A stretch of 64,000 bases of DNA from an uncultured Clostridia bacterium (GCA_905235475.1 CAJOLU010000003.1:40821-104820), one strand, 5' to 3'; shown: positions 26,705-34,823, counted from the first letter of the stretch. Numbers and translations are program-made. The notes: a model not told the origin generated them from the letters alone.

Positions 26705-27400
26705 ATGACAAATTGTTTATATAAAGACAACCATATCTTGGTTGCCTTCAAAGAGCAAAACATACCGCAAGAAGCTTTGATGCAAAACATAAAAAATGAA
26801 TTATTAAAACAAAATGAAAAGGCATCATTTTTGGAACCTATTCACACTCTTTGTGTGGAGGCTGGTGGCATTGTTGTGTTTGCTCGTTCAACAAAAGCAC
26901 AAGAAAGACTATTAAAGCAAGTGGAAGAGAATGAGTTTTTGCTTAAACACTTTGCTGTTTGTGTTGGCAGACCTAAGTTTTCAACAAGATTTATTTTTAC
27001 GGAAGAGGGAGAGGAAGAGCCTAACTACCAATATCTTCACCGAAATCCAAAAACAAAACTCTTGGAGTTTATTCCAAGCCTAAACTATGATGCACAAAAG
27101 GTTTATGATCCTTACAAAGTTTTGGAAGATGCTGGAAAAATTTCTTTGGTTGAAATGAGTGGTGGCCTTAAGTTTTTTGACGAAATTAGATTTTTGTTAA
27201 AAGATGCAAACAGCCCTGTTTTTGGAGATAAAGCCTATGGTGGCGACACTTTGGCAAAAGACACAAATATGGCACTTTTTGCTGTTGAAGCAAGGTTTTG
27301 CCACCCCACAACTAACAAAAATATGGTGTTTAGGGTTTATCCACCTATAGACAAAAAACCTTGGAGTTATTTTAATATTGAAAAGTTTTTGAGAATATAA
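26705..27400 (+). CDS. RluA-family pseudouridine synthase homologue lacking the catalytic Asp
   Basis: 231 residues, starting 1 nt after the ileS stop. It aligns by eye along the RluA/TruC core: HTLCVEAGGIVVFAR (residues 47-61) matches HRLDxxTSGLLLFAK, and DPYKVLE...FFDEIRFLLKDANSPVFGDKAYGG matches the 'HQIR.hL...G.Pi.GD..YG' block. The essential Asp of HRLD is Cys50 and the following Thr-Ser is Ala-Gly, so uridine isomerisation is not expected. The fold looks intact, suggesting RNA binding or another role. Close coupling to ileS suggests a translation-related job. Confidence 0.72.
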   Translation: MTNCLYKDNHILVAFKEQNIPQEALMQNIKNELLKQNEKASFLEPIHTLCVEAGGIVVFARSTKAQERLLKQVEENEFLLKHFAVCVGRPKFSTRFIFTEEGEEEPNYQYLHRNPKTKLLEFIPSLNYDAQKVYDPYKVLEDAGKISLVEMSGGLKFFDEIRFLLKDANSPVFGDKAYGGDTLAKDTNMALFAVEARFCHPTTNKNMVFRVYPPIDKKPWSYFNIEKFLRI

Positions 27401-27405
27401 ATTTT

Positions 27406-27440
27406 AATCACCCATTTTATTGACTTTATGGGTGATTTTT
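27406..27440 (+). terminator. Terminator of the ileS operon
   Basis: AATCACCCAT / ATGGGTGATT stem followed by TTTTAAT. Confidence 0.85.
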
Positions 27441-27474
27441 AATATACTTAAAAAAACAAAAAAGGAAGTAACAT

Positions 27475-28401
27475 ATGGCTGGTTATAAAGTTTTGTTAAG
27501 AACTCTGGCAGTAATTATCATTTTGGGACTTGTTGGGTTTGGCATATATTATGTTGTGGTTGGTGGCTTTTCTAATGCGCATGCTTCTTATTCTGTTCAC
27601 AAACAAATAGAGAACAGTGAGGAAGAAGCGTATATGCAAAATTTAGATAATGACAAAATTGTTCGTTTGAGCACATATGGTGTGGATGGCAATTCATTTA
27701 AGAATTATTATAACGCATATTTGTGCCTAGATTATGTTATAAATGAAACGGGCGATGACCTATATTTTGCCCCAAAATCCGCACAAGAAAAAAGGGATTT
27801 AGATGGAAAATATAGTTCATATTTTAATGCAATAAAAACGGCATATAAAGACTTTTATGTTTTTGATGAGTCATATAGTGCCTACAAAAGTGCAGATTCC
27901 GCAGGTGGAGAGGTTCTCACAAGTTGGGAAGAAGCACAACTTTCAAACCTTGCACCAACAGTGTTTCTATCAATGAAAAATTTGGCAACAAAAGCATATG
28001 AATTAAGTGATGTGAATTATAATTTTGTTGTGAAGTATTGTTTGGGCGGCAGCACATATGGCAACTTGAAATACACAATGCTGCAAGCAATTAATGGGCA
28101 AACAAATGTTTTGTTTGAATCTATTGAGGCTGGTCAGCAAACAGAGATAAATGCCTATGCAAACTATTCAACAAATGCAGTTCAAAGATATAAAAACGAA
28201 AAGGCATCAAACTTTTCAAGTGAGTTGAACACATCAAGCAACCAATATGCCTTTAAACATATGTTTTATAATTTAAACAATGAAGAATTAAGTAATTGTT
28301 ACAAAAGCACAAACAAGCAAACTTATGTTAATAGTTTAACTGAAAGTTCATACAAAACTTCTTTGCAAAAAATATGCACTGTGATGGGGTGGATATCATG
28401 A
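27475..28401 (+). CDS. Membrane-anchored protein, function unknown
   Basis: 308 residues with an AAGGAAG site. One membrane segment at about 8-30 (LRTLAVIIILGLVGFGIYYVVVGG) with no cleavage site, then ~275 extracytoplasmic residues rich in Tyr, Asn, Ser and Lys, largely helical. No family recognised. Its last codons overlap the next lipoprotein gene (ATGA), so the two are translationally coupled and probably act together at the outer membrane surface. Confidence 0.7.
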   Translation: MAGYKVLLRTLAVIIILGLVGFGIYYVVVGGFSNAHASYSVHKQIENSEEEAYMQNLDNDKIVRLSTYGVDGNSFKNYYNAYLCLDYVINETGDDLYFAPKSAQEKRDLDGKYSSYFNAIKTAYKDFYVFDESYSAYKSADSAGGEVLTSWEEAQLSNLAPTVFLSMKNLATKAYELSDVNYNFVVKYCLGGSTYGNLKYTMLQAINGQTNVLFESIEAGQQTEINAYANYSTNAVQRYKNEKASNFSSELNTSSNQYAFKHMFYNLNNEELSNCYKSTNKQTYVNSLTESSYKTSLQKICTVMGWIS

Positions 28402-29441
28402 GGAAATTTATGTTTAGCACAATTTTATGTGCATTATGTTTAATTTTGCCTATAATGTTTGTTGGGTGCGGAGAAACACGCTCATTTGAAGAGGTTTCAA
28501 AGATGTATCATGAGGCTATAGGGGAATATAGAGGAGTGTTTTTCAACTCAAGCAACGAAGTTAGCGTTGCCTACGCCCAGAGGCTTCAAGATGAAATTAA
28601 CAGCGCTGACTCTAGTAGTTTGTTCTATAACCTAAAGAGTGACGAAAATAATCCAGCCGCAATTTTTGAACCAGCCCTTGGGGCCAATGTTTTGGTTATG
28701 GAATATTTTATTGATTGGAATTTGGCAAACTATAAAAATGTGCCAGGCGAGGAGATGAACTCCCTTTATTCCAGTGCGGAAAACCTAAAGGCAAAACTTT
28801 ATGAATTAAAAAGAGTTAAAATTGCTCTTGAAGCAGCATCAAATATGAATAACTGGATTGTGGATTATAGAAAGGCTTTTTGTGATGCTATTGTGAGTTT
28901 TAACAATTTTTCATCAAAGTTTTTAACTATTTTTGAAAAGTATGTTAATGAAGATAGTGCACCAAATGGCAGAGTGTCTGTTGCACAAACTCAACTTGAA
29001 TTTGCAAAAAAAGTGATTGATTCAGCAACGCTTGTCACAGATTATTACATAAAAGATAGCATAAACAAACCTTTTTCAGGTGATAGTGTGATTTCAACTA
29101 ATTTTGTTGCAACCTACAAAGCCGCGAAAAATGTTTTTGCAAGTGAAAAGTTTCAATCAGTTATAAATCAAGAAAAAACACAAGAAGAGCAAAAAATTAT
29201 TGAAATTTTGCAAAAAGTTGAGGGATATAACTCATATTACTATTTTGAAAAACAAAAAGTTGAAAATATTTTAAGCAAAAATAGTTTTAGTGCTTTAAAA
29301 GAAAAGGAAACAAAGAATACTTTATCAGCAGATGAAAGAATTATTTTAGATAAACTATATGATTTTTTCCACACTCACACTGTGATGAAAAACTATATGA
29401 CAGAATATAAAGACGCATTGGTTGCTTTTAGTAATGCGTGA
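28398..29441 (+). CDS. Putative lipoprotein, function unknown
   Basis: 347 residues from the ATG at 28398 in an ATGA overlap with the previous stop and a GGGGTGG site. The N-terminus is a lipoprotein signal: MRKFMFST, hydrophobic core, LPIMFVGC lipobox (Cys at about 23). The mature part is helical with many Lys/Glu/Asn residues and no recognised motif. It is followed within 10 nt by gltX, so it may be co-transcribed with it. Confidence 0.7.
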   Translation: MRKFMFSTILCALCLILPIMFVGCGETRSFEEVSKMYHEAIGEYRGVFFNSSNEVSVAYAQRLQDEINSADSSSLFYNLKSDENNPAAIFEPALGANVLVMEYFIDWNLANYKNVPGEEMNSLYSSAENLKAKLYELKRVKIALEAASNMNNWIVDYRKAFCDAIVSFNNFSSKFLTIFEKYVNEDSAPNGRVSVAQTQLEFAKKVIDSATLVTDYYIKDSINKPFSGDSVISTNFVATYKAAKNVFASEKFQSVINQEKTQEEQKIIEILQKVEGYNSYYYFEKQKVENILSKNSFSALKEKETKNTLSADERIILDKLYDFFHTHTVMKNYMTEYKDALVAFSNA

Positions 29442-29451
29442 AGGAGATTTT

Positions 29452-31095
29452 ATGGACTATAACAAACTGGCAGACCTCTTATTCCCAGAAGTTGATAAAA
29501 CGCCAGATTATTGGGAAAACAAATATAAAGATAGAAAGTTGCCACAAGGGGCAGAAGTAACTCGTTATGCACCAAGCCCAACGGGGTTTGTTCATTTTGG
29601 TGCCTTGTTTGCAACCCTTGTTAACAAATTAACTGCAAAGAAAACAAATGGAGTTGTTTTTTTAAGAATTGAAGACACAGACAAAAAACGCGAAGTTGAT
29701 GGCGGAGTTTCTGGAATTGTTAACACTTTAAAATCTTTTGATATAGATTTTGATGAAGGGGCAACCTTTGGGGGTGAATATGGGCCTTACATTCAAAGTG
29801 AGCGTGAAGAAATATACAAAACTTATGCCAAAGAACTTGTAAGGCAGGGAAAGGCATATCCTTGTTTTTGTTCTGAACAAGACCTTAATGAAATGCGTGA
29901 AACACAAGAAAAGAACAAAGAAAATTCAGGATATTATGGCAAATATGCAAAGTGCCGCAATTTAACTTTTGAAGAAGTTGAACAAAAGATTAAAAATGGA
30001 GAAAAATTTGCTTTGCGTTTCAAGTGCCCATATGGCGAAAATGACAAAGTTGAAATTAATGACTTGATTCGTGGAACAAGAATTATTCCGCAAAACATAA
30101 ATGATGTGGTTATCGTAAAATCTAATGGGCTTCCACCATATAATTTGGCACATGTGATTGATGACCATTTAATGAAAACAACAGTTGTTATTCGTGGAGA
30201 TGAGTGGTTTCCATCTCTCAGCGAGCATTTGCAACTTTTTGAAGCATTTGGCTTCACTCCACCAAAATATGCGCACATTTCTCCAATTCAAAAGTTGGAC
30301 GAAAACGGCAACAGAAGAAAGCTTTCCAAACGCAAGGACCCAGAAGCAAATATGGACTTTTTTGCTGAAAACGGCTATCCAATTGGCGCAGTGAAAGACT
30401 ATTTGATGACGCTTATTAACAGCGATTTTGAGGACTGGCGAGCAAACAACCCAACAGCAAGCATTTATGATTTTGATTTTTCACTTAACAAAATGAGTGC
30501 AAGTGGTTCACTTTTTGATATTGTTAAACTTACAGACATTAGCAAAAATTATATTTCTCATCTAACAAACACAGAGGTTTATGCCCTTGCACTTGAATGG
30601 GCGGAAAAGTATGACCAAAAGTTGTTTGAAAGTTTAAACAATAACAAAGAATATTGGCATGGAATTTTGAATATTGATAGAGACCAACCAAAGCCAAGAA
30701 AAGACATAAGTCACTTTAAAGAAATTTACAACATATATGAATATATGTTTGATGAAAACTTTGATGGCAATGTTGTTTTTCCAGAAAAATTTCAAAAAGA
30801 AGATATTAAAAAAGTTTTAACACAATATCTAAATTATTATGATGAAAATGATGATCAACAAACTTGGTTTAACAAAATAAAAGATTTATCAGAACAAATT
30901 GGCTACGCAAGAGAAGTTAAAATGTTTAAACAAAATCCAGAAAGCTATAGAGGGCATTGTGGCGATGTTTCCACAATCATTCGTGTGGCGGTGACTGGAA
31001 GAGAACAAACACCAAACCTATATGATATTCTAAAGTTATTGGGCAAAACAAGGTTGCAAAATAGGTTTTCAAAAGTTCTTGAAAAAATGAGTTAA
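29452..31095 (+). CDS. gltX: Glutamyl-tRNA synthetase
   Basis: 547 residues from the ATG at 29452 (AAGGAG 29441-29446); an earlier in-frame start at 29422 precedes that site. It charges tRNA-Glu and, in lineages without GlnRS, often tRNA-Gln. Class I motifs: YAPSPTGFVHFGALF (HIGH variant VHFG), FLRIEDTD, and KLSKRKDPE (KMSKS). It is longer than the usual ~485 residues because of an N-terminal ~45-residue extension and insertions in the C-terminal anticodon-binding part. The Cys-rich CFCSEQDL site follows the connecting region. Confidence 0.93.
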   Translation: MDYNKLADLLFPEVDKTPDYWENKYKDRKLPQGAEVTRYAPSPTGFVHFGALFATLVNKLTAKKTNGVVFLRIEDTDKKREVDGGVSGIVNTLKSFDIDFDEGATFGGEYGPYIQSEREEIYKTYAKELVRQGKAYPCFCSEQDLNEMRETQEKNKENSGYYGKYAKCRNLTFEEVEQKIKNGEKFALRFKCPYGENDKVEINDLIRGTRIIPQNINDVVIVKSNGLPPYNLAHVIDDHLMKTTVVIRGDEWFPSLSEHLQLFEAFGFTPPKYAHISPIQKLDENGNRRKLSKRKDPEANMDFFAENGYPIGAVKDYLMTLINSDFEDWRANNPTASIYDFDFSLNKMSASGSLFDIVKLTDISKNYISHLTNTEVYALALEWAEKYDQKLFESLNNNKEYWHGILNIDRDQPKPRKDISHFKEIYNIYEYMFDENFDGNVVFPEKFQKEDIKKVLTQYLNYYDENDDQQTWFNKIKDLSEQIGYAREVKMFKQNPESYRGHCGDVSTIIRVAVTGREQTPNLYDILKLLGKTRLQNRFSKVLEKMS

Positions 31096-31120
31096 TTTAT
31101 AAAAAAATTAAGTTTTTTTA

Positions 31121-31149
31121 TTGACAAACAAAAAAAATAATGTTATCAT
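31121..31149 (+). promoter_or_regulatory. Promoter of the tRNA-Ala/tRNA-Ile unit
   Basis: TTGACA (31121-31126), 17-nt spacer, TATCAT (31144-31149), 36 nt before tRNA-Ala. Confidence 0.85.
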
Positions 31150-31184
31150 AAGAAAGTTACAACTAAAGATTTGATAACATTTGT

Positions 31185-31261
31185 GGGGGTATAGCTCAGC
31201 TGGCTAGAGCACCTGCCTTGCAAGCAGGGGGTCATCGGTTCGAATCCGATTATCTCCACCA
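31185..31261 (+). tRNA. tRNA-Ala (anticodon UGC)
   Basis: 77 nt including encoded CCA. Acceptor GGGGGTA / TATCTCC, D-arm AGCTCAGCTGGCTAGAGC, anticodon loop with TGC between CTGCC-type stems, T-arm TCGGTTCGAATCCGA. All arms pair. Confidence 0.95.
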
Positions 31262-31303
31262 CTAATGAAATGGGGTTGAACTTCTCAATCCCATATCATT
31301 TAC

Positions 31304-31380
31304 GGGAGAATAGCTCAGCTGGTTAGAGCATCCGCCTGATAAGCGGAAGGTCGATGGTTCGAGTCCATTTTTTCCCACCA
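31304..31380 (+). tRNA. tRNA-Ile (anticodon GAU)
   Basis: 77 nt with encoded CCA. Acceptor GGGAGAA / TTTTCCC, D-arm AGCTCAGCTGGTTAGAGC, anticodon GAT in CCGCCTGATAAGCGG, T-arm GATGGTTCGAGTCCATT. Ala-Ile tRNA pairs usually sit in rRNA spacers; here the pair stands alone. Confidence 0.95.
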
Positions 31381-31760
31381 ACAAAAAGAGGCGTAAGCCT
31401 CTTTTTTAAGCGGTATTTTGCTTGATAGGTTAGCAAGTTATCATTTACCAACAAAAAGAGGCGTAAGCCTTTTTTTTGTTCTAAGCGGATACCAGTTGAT
31501 AGGTTAGCAAGTTATCATTTACCAACGAAAAAGAGGCGTCAGCCTTTTTTTTGTTCTAAGCGGAAACCAGTTGATAGGTTAGCAATTTGAGCCAACAAAA
31601 AGAGGCGTAAGCCTCTTTTTTAAGCGGTATTTTGCTTGATAGGTTTGCAGTTTGTGTCAACGAAAAAAGGCAACTTTGTTGCTTTTTTTTGTTCTAAGCG
31701 GAAACCAGTTGATAGGTTAGCAATTTGTGCCAACAAAAAGAGGCGTAAGCTTCTTTTTTG
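31381..31760 (+). repeat. Six tandem terminator hairpins in a ~70-nt repeat array
   Basis: Directly after tRNA-Ile. Hairpins (AAAAAGAGGC-GTAA-GCCTCTTTT or variants) occur at about 31383-31408, 31453-31478, 31528-31552, 31597-31622, 31663-31690 and 31735-31759. Between them lie five copies of a 40-45-nt spacer built on AAGCGG...TTGATAGGTTAGCAA. Spacers are of two types in the order A-B-B-A-B (A with TATTTTGCTTG, B with ACCAGTTG). The fifth hairpin has a different stem (GCAAC/GTTGC) but keeps its structure. No open frame lies here; the next gene starts at 31856. Confidence 0.88.
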
Positions 31761-31855
31761 TTTTTTTAAATTGTTTTTAACTCTCACTTGTTTTATTTTG
31801 TTTTACTGAAAAAATTTTTTATGCTATACTTGTAAAAAATGTTTGGGGTGTTTTT

Positions 31856-32311
31856 ATGAACAAATTTATGAAAATTGCCATCAACGAGGCAGAAAAAGGA
31901 ATTGAATTATCTCATGGTGGGCCTTTTGGTGCTGTTATTGTTAGAAACGGAAAAGTTATTGCAAAAGGTCATAACAGGGTTTTAAATAATATAGACCCAA
32001 CATGTCATGGCGAAATTGATGCAATTAGAAAAGCGTGCAAAAAACTAAAAACTCACGATTTGTCTGGATGTGAAATATACACAACAGGTTATCCTTGTTT
32101 GATGTGTTACGGAGCAATTTTGTGGGCAAATATATCAAAAGTGTATTATGGTTGCAATGTTGTTGATGCACAAAAAATTGGTTTTAGAGATAACAAATTT
32201 GAAAAAAATTTTATTAACAAAGGAAAAGTTTTGTGCGAAGAAATTGGCAGAGATGAGTGCGTTAAGTTATTCAAAAAATATAAAATGATTGAAGATAAAG
32301 AAAACTATTAA
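31856..32311 (+). CDS. Nucleobase deaminase of the CMP/guanine deaminase superfamily
   Basis: 151 residues; GGGGTG site and an extended TGC-TATACT -10 box at 31825-31830. The zinc sites are CHGEIDAI (HAE variant) and YPCLMCYGAI (PCxxC). The C-terminal GFRDNKF resembles the guanine deaminase (GuaD) 'GFDD..' region, so guanine or a related base is the likely substrate; tRNA adenosine deaminase (TadA) is less likely as its RNA-binding C-terminus is absent. It lies 11 nt before a miniature subtilase gene. Confidence 0.82.
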   Translation: MNKFMKIAINEAEKGIELSHGGPFGAVIVRNGKVIAKGHNRVLNNIDPTCHGEIDAIRKACKKLKTHDLSGCEIYTTGYPCLMCYGAILWANISKVYYGCNVVDAQKIGFRDNKFEKNFINKGKVLCEEIGRDECVKLFKKYKMIEDKENY

Positions 32312-32322
32312 AGGTGCATGTT

Positions 32323-33105
32323 ATGTTTTATTTTTTTAAAAATGGCAACAAGAAAGCAAAAACAAGTTATCAAACCGTTAATGGTTCTTTGGGCATTAAG
32401 CCAAAACTAACCGGCAGAAATGTTAAAATTGGAATTATTGATTGGCTTTTTGGAGATGAAAATAGTTTTAATTTTGCTGGCAGAGTTGACTTAACAAAAA
32501 GTGGGTTTTTAAACAATTGTGAACACGGCTTTGCAATGGCAAGCACTTTAAAAGAAATTGCACCAGATTCGCTTATTTATGCAATTAACGGAATTAACAG
32601 AGATATAATAAAAGATGACCAAAAAAGAGTGGAAATTTTGGAAAAAGCTGTTTTGTTTGCAATTGAAAATAACATAAAAATTTTAACACATTCTCATGCA
32701 AAAATTCTTGATGAAACTGCAAATAAAAAACTTGACAAAGTTTTAAAAAGGGCAAGCAAAAATGGCATAATAACAATTTTTTTGCATTGTGAAAACAAAG
32801 AAAATTTGTGCCCAGTTTCAACAACTTATTCTGGTAAAATGAAAAGCAATTTCTTCAAAATTTTTGAATACGATTTTAACTTTTTAAATCCAGTTGCTTA
32901 TGAAAAGTGGATTGAGAGCAACAAAACAGATAACACACAATTTTTGTCATGGTCGTCAATGGGTGTCATTTTGGCAGGCTTTGTTGCATTGATGCTTGAG
33001 AAAAAACCTGAACTAACACAAAAAGAAATTATAAGTTTGTTAAATAGTGGCAGAGGCAAGGTTGTTAATATTTTTAACACAATAAATTTAATGAAAAAAC
33101 AATAA
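32323..33105 (+). CDS. Miniature subtilisin-like (S8) protein without signal peptide
   Basis: 260 residues from the ATG at 32323 (AAAGGTG about 7 nt upstream). The catalytic triad positions of subtilases can be placed: Asp40 in VKIGIIDWLFGDE, His68 in EHGFAMASTLKEIAP, and Ser212 in WSSMGVILAGFVALML, where the usual GTSMAxPHVAG has become SSMGVILAG. It is shorter than typical subtilases and has no signal or prodomain, so it is presumably cytoplasmic. It could be a diverged active protease or a subtilase-fold binding protein. Co-oriented with and close to the deaminase gene. Confidence 0.65.
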   Translation: MFYFFKNGNKKAKTSYQTVNGSLGIKPKLTGRNVKIGIIDWLFGDENSFNFAGRVDLTKSGFLNNCEHGFAMASTLKEIAPDSLIYAINGINRDIIKDDQKRVEILEKAVLFAIENNIKILTHSHAKILDETANKKLDKVLKRASKNGIITIFLHCENKENLCPVSTTYSGKMKSNFFKIFEYDFNFLNPVAYEKWIESNKTDNTQFLSWSSMGVILAGFVALMLEKKPELTQKEIISLLNSGRGKVVNIFNTINLMKKQ

Positions 33106-33134
33106 AAAATAGAGCAAAAAGGCTCTATTTTTTG
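33104..33134. terminator. Bidirectional terminator left of the XRE/SLOG module
   Basis: AAAAAATAGAGC / GCTCTATTTTTT stem. Its core is the same as the hairpin at 34007-34038 on the other side of the module. Confidence 0.87.
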
Positions 33135-33374
33135 CTAAAACACTTCATCAGTGCTGTTAAAATAATCCCTATCAAAAAATTCTTTTAACGTTATTCCAGC
33201 ACCAGCACACAATTTTTTAATTGTTAAAACTTTTGGGCACTTACTTTTATTTGACATGAAATCAAAAATTGTTGATGGAGTTATGTTTGAATTTAAACAA
33301 AGAGCAGTTAAATTTGTTTTCTTTTCAGCAACTAGCTCATTAATTCTTTTTCTTAAAGCTTCATCAATGTTCAT
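33135..33374 (-). CDS. XRE-family HTH regulator
   Basis: 79 residues from the ATG at 33374 with a GGAGG site; the longer frame runs through two operators. The fold is a compact Cro/CI-type helix-turn-helix: LRKRINELVAEKKTNLTALC, SNITPSTIFDFMSNKSKCP and LTIKKLCAGAGITLKEFF, similar to small Firmicute XRE proteins. It is divergent from the SLOG gene, and palindromes TTACG-N6-CGTAA lie at 33385, 33430 and 33486, the first touching this gene's ribosome site. Autorepression and control of the SLOG gene are inferred. Confidence 0.82.
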   Translation of the reverse strand: MNIDEALRKRINELVAEKKTNLTALCLNSNITPSTIFDFMSNKSKCPKVLTIKKLCAGAGITLKEFFDRDYFNSTDEVF

Positions 33375-33384
33375 AATTGCCTCC

Positions 33385-33400
33385 TTACGATATTTCGTAA
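33385..33400. promoter_or_regulatory. Operator O1 for the XRE regulator (inferred)
   Basis: TTACG-ATATTT-CGTAA, a perfect 5+6+5 palindrome adjacent to the GGAGG site of the XRE gene. Confidence 0.7.
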
Positions 33401-33429
33401 ACATTTTATTTTTAAAATTAAAATTTGTC

Positions 33430-33445
33430 TTACGGAGTTTCGTAA
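33430..33445. promoter_or_regulatory. Operator O2 for the XRE regulator (inferred)
   Basis: TTACG-GAGTTT-CGTAA, identical to O3, between the divergent genes. Confidence 0.7.
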
Positions 33446-33485
33446 AAATGTTTAACAATTATAAATCTTTTTATTATCTTTATAT

Positions 33486-33501
33486 TTACGGAGTTTCGTA
33501 A
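33486..33501. promoter_or_regulatory. Operator O3 for the XRE regulator (inferred)
   Basis: TTACG-GAGTTT-CGTAA, running into the AAAGGAG site of the SLOG gene. Confidence 0.7.
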
Positions 33502-33516
33502 AGGAGTGTGGTGTTT

Positions 33517-34008
33517 ATGGAAAAAACAGCATGTTTTATTGGGCATAGAAAAATTTTGAAAAACCAAGAACTTATAAAAAAACTTGAATATATCATAAAA
33601 GATTTGATAATAAATAAGGGTGTTAAAACATTTTTGTTTGGAAGTAAAAGTGAATTTGATGACCTTTGCCATAATGTTGTTTCAAGTTTTAAAGAAAAAT
33701 TTGATGGCATTAAAAGAGTTTATGTTCGCTCGTCTTTTGAAAATATTAGTTGTGATTATAATGCATATTTGCTTAAATTTTATGAACAAACAATTTTTCC
33801 AAATTGTTGCAAAAATGCGGGAAAGGTTTCACACATTAAAAGAAATGAATTTATGATTGATAACAGTGAAATTTGTGTTTTTTATTATAATAGTTCATAT
33901 TCACCAAAAAATACTTTTGGCTTAATGGTTGAAAGAAAATCTGGAACGCAAATTGCCGTTAATTATGCTAAACGCAAGAAAAGAAACATAATAAATTGCT
34001 GTGATTAA
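33517..34008 (+). CDS. SLOG-fold (DUF1273/YpsA-like) protein
   Basis: 163 residues from the ATG at 33517 (AAAGGAG at 33500-33506); GTG codons at 33508 and 33511 are alternatives. The opening ACFIGHRKI and the later NSEICVFYYNSS and KSGTQIAVNYAKRKK follow the DUF1273/YpsA pattern of the SLOG superfamily (Rossmann-like nucleotide- or ligand-sensing proteins). In YpsA-type proteins the 'GHR' and 'SGT..A..YA' motifs frame a ligand pocket. It is divergently paired with an XRE regulator through three operators, which marks a small self-contained regulated module. Confidence 0.75.
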   Translation: MEKTACFIGHRKILKNQELIKKLEYIIKDLIINKGVKTFLFGSKSEFDDLCHNVVSSFKEKFDGIKRVYVRSSFENISCDYNAYLLKFYEQTIFPNCCKNAGKVSHIKRNEFMIDNSEICVFYYNSSYSPKNTFGLMVERKSGTQIAVNYAKRKKRNIINCCD

Positions 34009-34038
34009 AAAAATAGAGCAAAAAAGCTCTATTTTTTT
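34007..34038. terminator. Bidirectional terminator right of the XRE/SLOG module
   Basis: AAAAAAATAGAGC / GCTCTATTTTTTTT; shared by the SLOG gene and the converging SDR gene. Confidence 0.87.
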
Positions 34039-34823
34039 TCTTTTAAAATGCCTTTTAAAATGCCTGTTTGCCATCTTTTTGGCAGTGCACTCAAAAGCCT
34101 TAGATAAAAGTTTCTGTTGATGTTATATATATATTTTGGCTTTTTCTTTTTTAGGATTTTTAGCACTAATAATGCAATTTTTTCTGGCGAGATGTTTTTT
34201 GTTTCCACTTTTTCTGTTATTTCTTTGAATTTATTTGAATTATATTTATATAACTTTGTGTTATTGCAAAACTCGTCAATTTCTTTTTGAGATACCCCAA
34301 GCAAATTTGTGTTTACCGCCCCCGGTCTTAACACAACAACTTGAATTCCCAAAAGGTTTAGTTCCATTCTTAAAGAGTAGGCATATTTTTCTAGGGCAGC
34401 TTTTGTGATTCCATAAAGCCCAGTGAATGGAAGAGGGTCAAGGGGCGCAAGTTCACTTGATGTTATGATAATTTTGCTATCTTTGTTAAGAAGTGGCAAA
34501 AAAACCTTGTTTATGCGGTAAACTCCAAACAAGTTAATATTAAAAATCTTTAAAATATCCTCTTCAGAAATTTCCACCAAAGAGTTTAACTTATAAATTC
34601 CGCCAAAGTGAATAATGGCGTCTAGATGGTTGGTCTTTTTTGAAATTTCCTCAAACGCACTTTCAACACTTTTAAAATTTGCAAGGTCTGTTTTAACAAA
34701 ACAGTCATCTTGGCTGTTATCACAAATATCTAGGCAAAAAACGTTATATCCTTGGCTTTTTAGTAGAGCGGTGGTTGCCTTGCCCATACCGCCCAAAGCC
34801 CCTGTTATTAATATGTTTTTCAT
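34029..34823 (-). CDS. Short-chain dehydrogenase/reductase
   Basis: 264 residues. Classical SDR: nucleotide-binding TGALGGMG at 7-14, an acidic LDICDN after strand 2 that favours NAD(H), NINLFG-like region, catalytic Ser in IITSSE and YGITK with catalytic Tyr and Lys, and the RPGAVNT loop. Substrate cannot be deduced; the C-terminal region resembles SDRs acting on acyl or lipid-like substrates only loosely. The start has no Shine-Dalgarno but a strong promoter 6 nt upstream, so the mRNA is predicted leaderless. Confidence 0.85.
   Translation of the reverse strand: MKNILITGALGGMGKATTALLKSQGYNVFCLDICDNSQDDCFVKTDLANFKSVESAFEEISKKTNHLDAIIHFGGIYKLNSLVEISEEDILKIFNINLFGVYRINKVFLPLLNKDSKIIITSSELAPLDPLPFTGLYGITKAALEKYAYSLRMELNLLGIQVVVLRPGAVNTNLLGVSQKEIDEFCNNTKLYKYNSNKFKEITEKVETKNISPEKIALLVLKILKKKKPKYIYNINRNFYLRLLSALPKRWQTGILKGILKEKK

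Noticed and set aside
31381-31760. CRISPR array
   Set aside because: Units are terminator hairpins with conserved spacers; the spacers are repeats rather than unique sequence, and no cas gene is present.
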